From: Macrobrachium rosenbergii
Taxonomy: Eukaryota > Arthropoda > Malacostraca > Decapoda > Palaemonidae
Assembly (NCBI RefSeq): GCF_040412425.1
Contig: NC_089763.1
Span: forward strand, 52,564,587-52,628,586
Length of the DNA stretch: 64,000 nucleotides
Reading direction: 5' to 3'
Part shown: one piece after another, positions 37,340-53,620 of the stretch
Numbering within the stretch: position 1 is the stretch's first letter
Layout: every line of letters starts with the position of its first letter
Position numbers and translations under genes: made by a program
Notes under the pieces: model-generated
Seen by the model: only the letters and a program-made list of their open reading frames with translations
Told to the model about the DNA's origin: nothing
Databases searched by the model: none

Positions 37340-37800
37340 TTTTGAAACAGCCGTGAACGCACTGTGAACCAGAGCTATTATAGACAACTCAGACCAGAGG
37401 TGAAACTACTCTGACCAGTTCTTTAATAACAAAAACTATATCTAAACCGAAATGAACTAGTTCTGAAACAATTCATGCTCTTGAAACAAAGTCCCATTCC
37501 TGACAAATGTTTGACCAGCTCTAAAATAGTTTAAGCAATTTTAAAACTGCTCGGACCAATTCTGAAGCAGCTCAAGTTCTGAGGCAAGTTGGACTGTTCT
37601 GAGGCCAGTTCTGAGGTAATCGAGACAGTTTTGAGTCATCTCAAACCAGACCAGTTTTGAGGTGACTAAGATCAGTTTTGTGCCTTAAGCTAGTTCTGAG
37701 ACCACTCGAAGGTGTTATGAGGCAGCTTGAGACAGTCCAAGACTAGTCAGGCAAATTATGAAACAACTATTACTGTTTATGTGATAACTCGGACTTCTGT
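37340..37800. repeat. Decayed ~21-bp minisatellite
   Basis: Units resembling ctcggaccagttctgaggca recur about 18 times with strong divergence and small length changes. Confidence 0.6.
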
Positions 37801-38164
37801 ATCGTAATATTTATTAATTAACAATCAGGGCTTCGAGATTTTGCTTAGAAATTACGTTAATGTTTGTCACATCATTATGAGGTACCAGATTGACCGACTG
37901 TCATACGACTGCTACTGAAAAGATCTTGAATGATTTCGACTTTTTTCATAATTTTGTTTCTGTTTCATTTTTCACTGTCAGGTTTCTAAAACAAGGGATC
38001 AGTCTTGTCTGAATGAATGCAAGAAGCAAATGGTTTTTCTTTTTTTCTTTTATGTATTCTTTGAGTGAGAAATATGAATGTTTTGACAAGCCTGTCCAAG
38101 GAACGCCGCTCTTCTAAGAAAATTCATTAGCATTTTTTACAATTAAAAGTACAATAGCGCCTAA

Positions 38165-38167
<3 letters not shown>

Positions 38168-38230
<63 letters not shown>
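38168..38230. repeat. (TC)n microsatellite
   Basis: About 31 TC units. Confidence 0.97.
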
Positions 38231-38232
<2 letters not shown>

Positions 38233-38840
38233 TGTTTCGGGGAATGATAGACATCCAATATTTACCTCTTTCTCTTTGTCGCTTTTGTTGGTAAGAAAAA
38301 CTAAAGAACGAAAAGAAGATCGCGTGTAACTGATTGCTTGGATCAGTGAGAGAGATTCCAGAAGCGTGCTCTTTTTGTGCTGCTTCGACTTGTGAGTCAA
38401 GGTCAATTCATCCTCATCCAGTTTCTTGTCATGTCACCAGGGTGCTATGACTGCAGTCCCGGGTAGCATGCAATTTACTTATTGATGGCTGACTTGCTTT
38501 TTTCACGTACGTCAATAATCTTTTGTACGTTGGTTTCTGTCTGCTTGACTGCGCACTAACAGAAGACTGAGTAGCAGATGTATGTTTATGAATATTTTCG
38601 GATTAAATGGATTTTTTCTCGAAGGAAATTAGATTAGCTCTCAAGACAGTGTAAGCCACGACTCCATCACAAGTGAACTAAATGTTGTTTATTGTGGTTT
38701 GCCATAAGGGTTTGTGGATCAGTTGCCAGATGGAATTACATTTCTGAAATGGCTTATTTTAACTTGGGGTTAATGAAAGGAAAGCTTATTAACAAGGCTT
38801 ATCAACGGACTTAGATTTGGATTGTTGTTTTAGTTTTCTG

Positions 38841-39227
38841 AAAAGAAAACTATTGTGTCGGCTTTGTCTGTCCGTCCGCAGCTTTTTCTGTCCGACCTCA
38901 GCTCTTAAAAACTACTGAGGCTAGAGGGATGCTAATTGGCATGCTGATCATCCACGCTCCAATCATCAAACATACCAAATTGCAGCCCTCTAGCCTCAGT
39001 AGTTTTTTTTTTATTTTATTTTATTAAAGATTAAATTTAGCCTTAATCGTGCTTCCGGCAACGTAACAACACATGCCACCATGGCCGGCTGAGAGTGTCA
39101 TGGACCGCGACTCATACAGCATTATACTGAGGCAACCTAAAGATAATCAGTTTTCGGTGGCATTGATTATGCGCCGTACAGAAAACTCGATTGCCCCGAA
39201 GAAACGTTTGCTCATTTTTTGCTTGTT
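38841..39227 (-). mobile_element. Multi-hairpin repeat, copy B
   Basis: Minus-strand copy. On + it runs from aaaagaaaactattgtgtcgg through tgtccgtccgc, the central palindrome (ctactgaggctagaggg ... ccctctagcctcagtag) and cataatcgtgc-like sequence. It ends at ttgccccgaagaaacg and the ttttttgcttgt end. The first hairpin is partly decayed. A poly-T run follows immediately. Confidence 0.85.
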
Positions 39228-39539
39228 TTTTTTTTTTTTTTTTTTTATCTGGCCATTCTGTTGCTTGCAAAACTCTCCTTAGATTTTGTTGTTGCTTTGA
39301 TGTAAAGCCCTTCGTGGACTTATTATGGTCAGCGGAATTTCAGTTTTTTTCTAATTACTTCCGACGTCGGAGGCAATATGTAAAGAACTGAATTTCTATG
39401 ACTACCTGAAATCTTGAAAAGAAAAATTCTATAAAGATGGCTTGATAATAAAGTTGCAGGCATCTGCAATGCTATGTGCTGTTTTTGGGGACGTATAAGA
39501 ATTTTATCTCAGAAAGGGTCTGAAAAAGTTTGCAAATAT

Positions 39540-40520
<981 letters not shown>

Positions 40521-40521
40521 A

Positions 40522-40570
<49 letters not shown>

Positions 40571-40571
40571 T
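40521..40571. repeat. (AAT)n microsatellite
   Basis: About 16 AAT units. Confidence 0.97.
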
Positions 40572-41040
40572 AAAGTTACTGCATCAGTAAAGTAATAATA
40601 TCGAGCACAGATACCACACAAAGACCTTGTAGTAAAGTTGTTTATTTCAATAGGAAACATCCAGGGAAGCCAAGCTCATTCTCATTCAGCGTGTACGATT
40701 CACAAAGGGAATTTAGATGCTTCGTTAAGCATCTGGTTTCTGTAAACTCCAGGAAAATAAGACTGGAATTCAGGAATTTTTGCATGGATTTCCCCGCGGC
40801 TGTTGCCTTGCGTACCTTTCTCAGTGCAAGGTATCGGAAACGCATTAACTCACACACGTACATCTACGTTTACGCGTGCAAGCACACTTATGCTCACGAG
40901 GCGAAGGAAGTGTGTGTGTACCGAGGGCTTTCGTGCGAAGGCCATATTGATTGTGCGTTTGAGTTACTGCCGGATTTATATGCTTTTGTTTCGTTGTTAC
41001 AACCCTGGAGAAAGACTCGCCAGCACCTCAGTAATTATTC

Positions 41041-41343
41041 CCCGTAGGGGGGGTAGAGCCGTCAGTGCACCACACGCGGTGCACTGTAGGCATTACTTAA
41101 GGTTCTTTTCAGCGTCCCTTCGGCCCCTAGCTGCAACTCCTTTCATTCCTTTTCCTGTTCCTCCGTTCATATTCTCTTTCTCCCATCTTACTTTCCACCC
41201 TCTCTTAACAATTTTTTCATAGTGCAACTGCGAGGTTTTCTTCCTGTTAAACCTTTCAAACTTTTTTTTCTGTCAGTTTCCGTTTCAGCGCTGAATGACC
41301 TCATAGATCCCAGAGCTTGGCCTTTGGCCTAAATTCTATATTC
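41041..41343 (+). mobile_element. SINE-like repeat, family S, copy 1 (303 bp)
   Basis: It is alignable end to end with 46623-46923. It opens with cccgtaggggggtag and then a perfect 8-bp stem AGTGCACC / GGTGCACT (41064-41085). The middle is pyrimidine-rich (cttactttccaccctctc, gcgaggtttt). The end is cagcgctgaatgacctcata ... ggcctttggcctaaattcta. The two copies have almost equal length and the same ends. There is no protein frame. No clear polymerase III boxes were found, so 'SINE-like' is an inference. Confidence 0.75.
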
Positions 41344-43315
41344 TGTTCTGCTCTTAGTAATTTTGGGTTGCGTAACTTTCTACTTCCGTGACCTAACACA
41401 CGACCGTTCCATCATTATGAACTGAAAATCGGTATACAAAGCAGTTTTAGATTTTATGGTGAGTTTTCATCTCTGGTCAAAGGGGCTATATACAATTTCG
41501 TTCTTGGAACAGTAAATATTTATCAAAGTTTAGTGTGAAAAAACTTTTAGTGATTAAGAAATTAGTGAAATTTTGTTGAATTTTTATTACGTTTAAAACA
41601 ATCTTGTGTCCTTGTGAAGTAACAGTGAAACAACATAGCCATGAGGTTTGTATTTTGTTGGAAGATTTTTCACTTTTAGGGCTTGAAGCTGTCGATTATG
41701 GTTAAAATGATGATGTGATACTGCCAAATCAGGAGCCCCAAGTCTTGTTACAGCGTGATATAAGTATAGAGTCGACACACTCTGGAAATCCAGTGTCTGC
41801 TGGGACTTGTCATCCTCCAACCACGCAGGCTAAGCAATTTATCTTCTCATTGCTGTTTTTGTGCTAGCTTAATATCAACCAAGAATTTAATTTCCTACTT
41901 TTAGGTATTCATAAACCCTAGCTGAATAAAGTTATGCAACTATCATTGCTCAGCTCTACTGCAGTGGAATGGAAGAGAATTGGTTTGCTGTCTTTGATAG
42001 GAGCTTGGCATTCTGGGAGCAATTGGAGGAAGGTTGGTTGGTTTAGATAAACCGGATTAGTACAGCACAGACATGATCCAAAAGTTTGGCAAGACGCTTG
42101 AAGGAAATAAAAAAAAATTGTTTAAAGGCGAAAGTGGCAGATATCTTGTCATTTCGCAGCCGATTACAGCCCTTTTTTTTCGGAATTGTTGACCTATTCT
42201 GCATAACCCTTGGTCTCTCTTAAATTGCAATAACAAGAAGCGAAAGTTACTACGAATATTACATTCCGCTGCTTAAGGGTTAGTGACCCTGGTAATTGTG
42301 ACGCAGGATAACATATTCCGTCAGTCAATCCATAGAGCTTTAACTGTCCAAGGCCCTGGAATCTGTTCATCTCAGTCATGGATTTATTTTGCCATGATGG
42401 CAAATTGAAAGCCACGTGCAGTAATTTTCCGTATGACAAATTGAAACGGCAGGTCCATGGATTTTTTTTAACATTGTGAAGAAAGATTTAAAGACCATGG
42501 ACCCTGCCAATCACGGGTATTTTATTAGACAGGATATCCTTACCACTTGCATGGTAAATCACCTTTGAGCTTAATAAATTGAGAATCACTGTACTAAGGA
42601 TCGGATGTTGTGGAAGACTCGCCAACCCGCGTACTGTTTTGTGTATGGAGAATTTACGGTGCCAGTTTGCATTACATGCTTTGTGATTTGGTATCCAAAT
42701 GGTAAAACAATGGATGCCCGAATAGAATTATTCCAAAATAGGTGAACTTGAATAAAAATTTATTCAGTTAGACAAGAGGAAGACAAAGAGAAAAACACGA
42801 CTATTACTGTCCCCCTTTTTCATTAGAGTTGTATGTGTGCCTTCTGGTAACCTCTTTTCGGTAAACAGACATCCCTAACTAAAACCTTTGGCGTGACTGC
42901 TGTTGCTATTTAACAATCGATTGTAGGAAAGTCGAAGAAGTATAACTTCCTAATGTAATAACGAGGAGGACTCGCCCACACAAGATGAAACTTTTATTTT
43001 TTATAAGCGACCTTGGCTCGACTTTCTGTAAGATTAGGCCTAAACGGAAAAGTCGATAAATCTTCCTTGGGCCCAGGACCTACTTTTCTTCCAGAATTTC
43101 AGTATACGTTGTGAAAAGGTTATTGTATGTATTTCTGATAGCCAGAGTGACGACTTGAACTTCTCGATTTCTTCACAGTTTTTGATTAGGCTTGTCTCTA
43201 CGAAGTCTTGAACAGGAAATGAAGATCAAATGAAGAAGCCCCAACTACCAACGCCCACATTAACTTTGGGTGAAGTTGAGGTAAACTCAGCTACGGTCAC
43301 TGTGACTGTTACAGT

Positions 43316-43316
<1 letters not shown>
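41344..43316. other. Unannotated DNA
   Basis: Two kilobases with no recognised gene, RNA or repeat family. Confidence 0.35.
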
Positions 43317-43374
<58 letters not shown>

Positions 43375-43377
43375 ATA

Positions 43378-43414
<37 letters not shown>

Positions 43415-43452
43415 TATATATACATATATATACACACTAACATGTATATGTG

Positions 43453-43515
<63 letters not shown>
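43317..43515. repeat. Interrupted (TA)n microsatellite
   Basis: Three TA runs separated by short non-TA sequence. Confidence 0.95.
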
Positions 43516-43516
<1 letters not shown>

Positions 43517-43596
43517 TATAAGCTGTTAAAAAGTGACTAGTAAATTGTTAGTAGTTACTGTTAGAGCACCTAGCAATCGTCCATCCTATAGCCAAA

Positions 43597-43599
<3 letters not shown>

Positions 43600-43654
<55 letters not shown>
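43600..43654. repeat. (CT)n microsatellite
   Basis: About 27 CT units. Confidence 0.97.
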
Positions 43655-43658
<4 letters not shown>

Positions 43659-43760
43659 GAAAGTGACGAAGTTAACAATCGTTTCTATGAGCCCGCCTTT
43701 GGCATGTTCTGCTGATGCAGGGCTGCGCTCACTTGATACAAATAAAATTTCGTTGTCAAC

Positions 43761-43820
<60 letters not shown>
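43761..43820. repeat. (TTA)n microsatellite, probable LINE tail
   Basis: About 20 units; on the minus strand it is a (TAA)n tail directly after the 3' end of the LINE fragment at 43821-44694. Confidence 0.95.
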
Positions 43821-44694
43821 TGGTCTATCACAGTCATCCTATTCGACTGGGTGGTTTTTATAGTGTAGGGTTCCGGGTTGCATCCTGTCTCCTTAGGAGT
43901 CCATCACTTTTCTCACTGTGTGCTGTTTCTAGTAGCACGCTCTTCTGCATGAGTCCTGGAGCTACTTCGGCATCTAGTTTTTCCAGATTCCTTTTCAGGG
44001 ATCTTGGGATCGTGCCTTGTGTTCCTATGATTATGGGTATAATTTCCACTGGCTGCTCTCGATGTTGACGCAGTTCTCTGTGCTTAGTAGCCCTCTCCCC
44101 CACTTCCTTTCGTGTTATGTATAGTCTGTATTTGCTCTTGGGTGTAGTGCTTTGTGTATTGTCATGTGTTTCCTAGTTTTCTGGTCTATGCTGCGGAGTT
44201 CAGCCTTCGTCCACTCCACTACTCCTGGGCTGTATCTGATTACTGGTACTGTACTGCCCATGCGTTTATGGCTTTCGTCATGTTTCCGGCGTTGGGTTTT
44301 GACCTGAGCGTCGCCTTAAGTCTGTGCATATATTCTTTCCTGATCGTGTCCTTCAGCTCTTGGTGTTTTAGATCCTCTCCTATTATTCCCAGGTATTTGT
44401 ATCCTGTCTCATCCATGGGTTTGATGCTATACCCGTCTGGTACCTTTATCCCTTCAGCTTTTGTTACTTTGCCTTTTTGTATGTTGACCAAGGAGCATTT
44501 TTGTACTCCAAACTCCATCCTGATGTCTCCAGATATAGTCCTTACAGTCTGGATTAGGGTATCTATTTCCTTGATGTTCTTGCCATGCAGCTTGATGTCG
44601 TCCATGAACATCAGATGGTTAATTCTGTTGCCTCCTTTCTTGAGTTGGTACCCAGCTTCCATCATCTGCAGTACTTTTGTCAAGGAATCATGGC
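43821..44694 (-). pseudogene. Non-LTR retrotransposon RT and C-terminal fragment
   Basis: The minus strand is open for 147 codons (44683-44240). It encodes NHLMFMDDIKLHGKN, with the catalytic FMDD of non-LTR RTs, and then GDIRMEFGVQKCS. YKYLGI follows, then an AINAWAV block. After a frame break, IRYSPGVVEWTKAELRSID and MTIHKALHPRAN continue. A further frame gives VEIIPIIIGTQGTIPRSLKR and then APGLMQKSVLLETAHSEK. This is the 3' half of a LINE ORF, 5' truncated at 44694. It resembles elements I associate with the R2 group, but the clade needs a tree. It ends in (TAA)n and is framed by (TTA)n on its other side. Confidence 0.8.

Positions 44695-44767
<73 letters not shown>
44695..44767. repeat. 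(ATT)n microsatellite at the LINE 5' truncation point
   Basis: About 24 ATT units begin exactly where the minus-strand LINE homology stops. Confidence 0.95.
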
Positions 44768-44821
44768 TTTTATTGACTTATTATTATTATTTCTTTATTG
44801 ACTTATTATTATTACTAGTTA

Positions 44822-45371
44822 ACATCCCCGTATACAGGGGCAGATTTTACAATGCACATTCCTTGGATTATTTGCGACTTGGACCATCGACGGATGGTCT
44901 CTTGTTTGTCACTTTTTCATAAGTTGTGTTTTAACAGAGGTCTTTCACATTCACAATTGATCCCTGATCCCCTTTTCCGGTCGAGAGAAACCAGATTCGC
45001 TGAACAGCAGCACCAGTATGTAGTAAATGTGCCTCGCTGTCGAACTTCTCAGTTCCAGTGGTCCTTTATTCCTCGCACCATTGGACTTTGGAACAGCCTC
45101 CCAGAGGATGTCGTGCTGTTGGAACTTCAGAAGTTCAAGCGAAGATGCAACGCATTACTACCCTAATACAGTTCAGCTTGTATTTTAATATTTTAATTAC
45201 ATTTGTATTTATTAATTTGTTAATTTATCTTCTTCTGATAACTGATCTCTTTGCGCATTTCCCATTTTCACCATCTGTTACTTCTTTCGAATGAACACCA
45301 TAATCTTTGTGAGCATGAATTTCAAGTCAGTGGCCCCTGTGGGCTTGTTCCTTAGGTTTAGGGTTCATCTT

Positions 45372-45375
<4 letters not shown>
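44822..45375 (+). pseudogene. LINE ORF2 C-terminus and 3' UTR (Jockey/CR1-like)
   Basis: The frame to 45166 includes DLDHRRMVSCLSLFHKLCFN, SRETRFAEQQ, then VPRCRTSQFQWSFIPRTIGL and WNSLPEDVV. It ends KFKRRCNALLP. The R-T-x-Q-F...SF-P-x-T-x-LWNSLP pattern is the C-terminal end of Jockey/CR1-type LINE ORF2 proteins. The RT itself is missing, so this is a 5'-truncated insertion. The 3' UTR from GAATTTCAAG (45317) to the (AAT)n tail is shared with the SINE at 16394-16622. Confidence 0.8.

Positions 45376-45434
<59 letters not shown>
45376..45434. repeat. (AAT)n tail of the LINE fragment
   Basis: About 20 units, directly following the LINE 3' UTR. Confidence 0.95.
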
Positions 45435-45768
45435 CATCTTGCATATGCAGGTAAATACTTTTTCAGCTGTTTTGTTCTTCATGTTCACGATCCTGGGGAT
45501 TCTTCCTTGATCTTCCTACAGTAAATTATAAAATGAAAAACGCTAATGTTATCTTTACGAAAAGTAATAAAACTTTTGTTATTAATTCAGTCATGAAAGT
45601 TTTAATGGTCAATATCAATAAAATACTCTCAGTGCCAACAAGCATTTGTTAACATTGTACCGTCACGATATATAGATGCATTAAAACGAGTGTATGCAAA
45701 CATCGTTAAGTGTTACAAATACAACACCATACTAGATTCAGAAAAATCCGTTGATACAATTATTTTAA
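45435..45768. other. Unannotated AT-rich DNA
   Basis: No gene or repeat recognised between the LINE tail and the GC-rich repeat. Confidence 0.35.
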
Positions 45769-46142
45769 ACGGGCTTGATGGGGCGCGCTACGCTTTGCTG
45801 GAACCCGGTGCTGCCCGCCATGTCTCCCCTACCCTCCCGGCACCCTACCTGCCCCGCCCCCATCCGGAGCGGACAAACAGGTTTGCAAGAGGAGGGTGGA
45901 TGTGTCATGTCTACCCTACCTTCTCGATCTCCTACCTACCCCGTCCCCACCTGGGGCGGACAGACAGGTTTGCATGAGGAGGGTGGATGTATTATGTCTC
46001 CCCTACCCTCCTAATCCCCTACCTTCCTAATCCCTTACCTACCCCACACCCGATCCCCCTACCTAACCCCCTCCCCCAACCCCCTACCCCACCCGAGGCG
46101 AACAAACCAGAAAGATCCACTTGGATTTTATTATTATAGATA
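45769..46142 (+). repeat. GC-rich dispersed repeat, family G, copy 2
   Basis: Same family as 24489-24731: it starts cgggcttgatggggcgcgct and ends atccacttggattttattat. About three internal units of about 86 bp start at atgtctcccctaccc (45820), atgtctaccctacct (45906) and atgtctcccctaccc (45992). This explains why this copy is longer. Confidence 0.8.
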
Positions 46143-46622
46143 AAATTATCCCCGTATTTCATCACCACTTGTCATTTCAAAACATTGATGAAGTCTGGAT
46201 TGCGTATGACATAAGACACACACACAAACGTACAATTATGATCTCACTCTCTTTGTTCTCTTTCATATTTATCGAATTATAGGTCAATTATCTCACGTTT
46301 TTGTTTCCTTTCTCTTTCTCCCTTTACCGAATAATTGGACAAATAACGAAATGAACGAATTAGTAAAATAAACGTTAGGATTACTTTGTAGAAATAAAGG
46401 GAGTCGTTGGGAAAAAACCCATCCCCTATAATACCCTTTCCCTCCTCCCCCTCGGAGCTCTATGCAATTATGGGTCAGGTGAAAATAATGGTTGGAAAGA
46501 AGGAAAGTAAAATTTAATACAGATTCGCGCTGTCGACAGATTTGCTGTGATTTTAAAACTAGAGTCAGGAGGAGCCTCTACGTTGCAGTGATGTAACATC
46601 GTTGCATTCCTTCGATATGATA
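46143..46622. other. Unannotated DNA
   Basis: No gene or repeat family recognised. Confidence 0.35.
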
Positions 46623-46923
46623 CCCGTAGGGGGGTAGTGCCGTCAGTGCACCTCATGCGGTGCACTGTAGGCATTACTTAAGGTTCTTTGCAGCCTGCTC
46701 TCGGCTCCTAGCTGCCACTCCTTTCATTCCTTTTTCTGTACCTACTTTCATATTCTCTTTCTTTCATCTTACTTTCCACCCTCTCCTAACATTTGATTCA
46801 TAGCCCAGCTGCGAGGTTTTCCTCCTGTTGCACCTTTCAAACCTTTTACTGTCGATTTCCGTTTCAGCGCTGAATGACCTCATAGGTCCCAGTGCTTGGC
46901 CTTTGGCCTAACTTCTATATTCA
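46623..46923 (+). mobile_element. SINE-like repeat, family S, copy 2 (301 bp)
   Basis: The second copy of the 41041-41343 family has the same ends, the same AGTGCACC / GGTGCACT stem (46645-46666) and the same 3' block gcttggcctttggcctaa. The loop differs (tcatgc versus acacgc) while the stem is unchanged. Confidence 0.75.
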
Positions 46924-47079
46924 ATTCAGTTCGATTATGGTGTTGTGTAAGGAAGTTGGTACTCAACCAATAAAAAAACCATCGGAATCATATTGCATTT
47001 TTCACATTTCTCATATGATGATCATGACTGTTTCCGGGAAACGCACTGAGCCCAGATTAGTTTAAAAAGTATATTATAT

Positions 47080-47235
47080 TTCTCTCCTTGTGGCAATTTA
47101 TATAATCCGGTCCTTGTAATAATTTTTATTAAAAGCCGCAGTTAATAATTTAATCCTTTCCTTGTAACAGTTTATCTTGTCATCCTCTCCTTGTAACAAT
47201 TTATATTATAATCCTCTCCTTGTAACAGTTCCAGC
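47080..47235. repeat. ~33-bp tandem array
   Basis: Five units with the core tcctctccttgtaacaattt at about 33-bp spacing; the first two are more diverged. Confidence 0.75.
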
Positions 47236-47429
47236 GTGGTCTTATTTTGATATTTCGGTCTTCAACTTGAAGAGGAGACCAGCAGGCAGAGAAACATAGA
47301 AATACGGCGCTATCTTTACATGTAAAGTACATCAGTATTACTATTCGAACTCAGTATTGCCGTGTTATTGTTGATATTATCATTGCAGTTGTAGTTACTT
47401 CTGTTATTTCTCTAAGCTCTTTCTCTAAG

Positions 47430-47620
47430 CTCAGGTGGCGTAGTAGGTAAAACTGATCAGGGTTCTCCTTCAAAGAGGAGGGAAGGTAACCTTGAGATTT
47501 CCCGCGGAGTAGCTCTGGTCAGAGAGGACGACCAGCGTCCTGATACCTGTACAAGCGGGAGGGTTTATTGATTCTTCCGCCGGGGGAAAAGTCGGGTTAC
47601 GTAAGGTTTCGTCTCCCCGT
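47430..47620 (+). mobile_element. Possible tRNA-derived SINE head
   Basis: TGGCGTAGTAGG (about 47443-47454) fits a polymerase III A box, and ggttctccttc about 17 bp later is a weak B-box candidate. The following sequence is GC-richer than its flanks. There is no second copy in the window and no tail, so this is tentative. Confidence 0.35.
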
Positions 47621-49650
<2,030 letters not shown>

Positions 49651-49654
49651 TCAC

Positions 49655-49915
49655 ATTAAAAATAAGAGACGTAGGTCTGACCGGTTTCGACTTTATTTCC
49701 AAGCCATTGACGAAGGACTGATATAGAGTATATGAAGTCACAAATATATATACAGTCTGTATCAGTCTGGTTAAACTAAGGTATACTTAACTTAGTCCTT
49801 CCACCTGTCAATGGCTTGAAAATGAAAGTCGAAAAAAGGTCAGAACCATACACCTATCTCTTATTTTCCACCTGTATAATGTGTATATAAATGAATCACG
49901 TACAAAAGTGTTAAT
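49655..49915. repeat. Foldback repeat, family F, copy 2
   Basis: The left arm aaaataagagacgtaggtct ... cgactttatttccaagccattgac pairs with the right arm gtcaatggcttgaaaatgaa ... cctatctcttattttcc. The right flank carries the reverse complement of cttttgtacgtgattcat, also found at 21867-21884. The phrase ctgaccggtttcgact (reverse complement agtcgaaaccggtcag) recalls hammerhead-bearing PLE ends, so a PLE origin is possible. AT arrays lie on both sides. Confidence 0.7.
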
Positions 49916-49924
49916 AATCATATA

Positions 49925-49937
49925 TAGATATATATAT

Positions 49938-49970
<33 letters not shown>

Positions 49971-49994
49971 GCATACATACATACATCATGAATA

Positions 49995-50033
<39 letters not shown>
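49925..50033. repeat. Interrupted (AT)n and (CATA)n microsatellite
   Basis: AT runs separated by gcatacatacatacatcatg. Confidence 0.95.
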
Positions 50034-50036
<3 letters not shown>

Positions 50037-50085
50037 TTGTATAGTATGTTTGTTTAGTTGTGTGTGCTCACATTTATGTGCGGTT

Positions 50086-50089
<4 letters not shown>

Positions 50090-50150
<61 letters not shown>
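50090..50150. repeat. (GA)n microsatellite
   Basis: About 30 AG units. Confidence 0.97.
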
Positions 50151-50154
<4 letters not shown>

Positions 50155-50640
50155 GCTAGACCTTGACATGCTACGGCATTGCACTAAAGAGGATTTTGAG
50201 AAAGCAAAGTGATGTGAATCAACCATACGTTTTCCTTCCAAGACCTAATCTCATTTCGCTTGGGAACGGTTGCCTGTGTTTATCAAACAGGGCAAACGTC
50301 TTTGGATAGATTACGGTCACCGTTTTCATCCGTTGATGAGGAAGAGAGTCTTTTCTTTACTGACAGTTCTATTCAGGATTTTTTCCCTAGCGAAAATGGT
50401 GAACAAAGTAAAGGCGAAGGTGTTATGCTTAACCAGTTACTAATGATATTGCTGTTCCGTGTATACACAAACTCGCGCGCACTCACACATATATACAGCA
50501 TATATGCATATATATTATAATCATCATCATCGCCTCCAATGCCGTGTGACGAAATTGGCCTTTAGTGTAATGCCGCCACTCTTGTACTTTAGTTTCTGCA
50601 GATCCCCACCTATCTACAGTCTCACGTCTTAAAGTTGTTA
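50151..50640. other. Unannotated DNA, weak exon-like patch
   Basis: A frame at 50260-50460 includes SSVDEEESLFFTDSSIQDFF, protein-like in composition, after a tolerable acceptor (tttatcaaacag). No good donor or family match was found. Confidence 0.2.
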
Positions 50641-50649
50641 ACCAATATG

Positions 50650-52867
<2,218 letters not shown>

Positions 52868-52980
52868 ACACACACACACACACACACACAACAAATTTTG
52901 CATATATATATATATATATATCCACCAATCACTATAGGGCAAGTAGTCGTAAAGAAAGTTTCAGCTATTTTTGTTTTTGC

Positions 52981-53072
<92 letters not shown>
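52868..53072. repeat. (CA)n and (AT)n microsatellites
   Basis: CA run at 52868-52890 and AT run at 52983-53072, separated by about 60 bp of unique sequence and a short TA run. Confidence 0.95.
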
Positions 53073-53073
<1 letters not shown>

Positions 53074-53620
53074 TGTATGTATGTATGTATGTATATGTGT
53101 ATATATATACATATACATATATTACATATATATGCGCAGAATATTCGGCAGTGCTGAGGCTGAAAATAAGTTGTAAAAGTGGTATCCTTTCTATGAGTAA
53201 GAGATGGCATGATCAGACACTGGGATTCCTCATATGTAAAGTTGTCTGAGAAATGAGTTTTTCCACCATGTGCGCAGCAGTCCGTTGTCTAATGCACTGA
53301 CCCACAGATACGCCTTTAGTGTGAATCGTAAGGGTTATCATGTAATTGTGCAAATGTCATATACTGTAGGTACTTGAGCGAAGTAAACAAGCTTCAGGAT
53401 TAACTGAAACTGGGAACACTTTTAATTTCGTTTGAAATATGCTGTGATCCTAATATATTATCTTTTCATTAATGTGATCATATGAAATCCTTTTTAAACA
53501 AACCTAGTGCAAAGCAGAGTTTCCGGAGTAAACCATCCGTGTAATCGCCAAATTTTTCAAATCGTTGGCTGGGTTATTTCTGTGAAAACAATTTCAGCGT
53601 CTGTTGCAGTTCTCATTTTA
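53073..53620. other. Unannotated DNA
   Basis: No gene or repeat family recognised. Confidence 0.35.

Noticed and set aside
50260..50470. Exon-like frame with SSVDEEESLFFTDSS
   Set aside because: No adequate donor site and no recognised family; kept only as a note.
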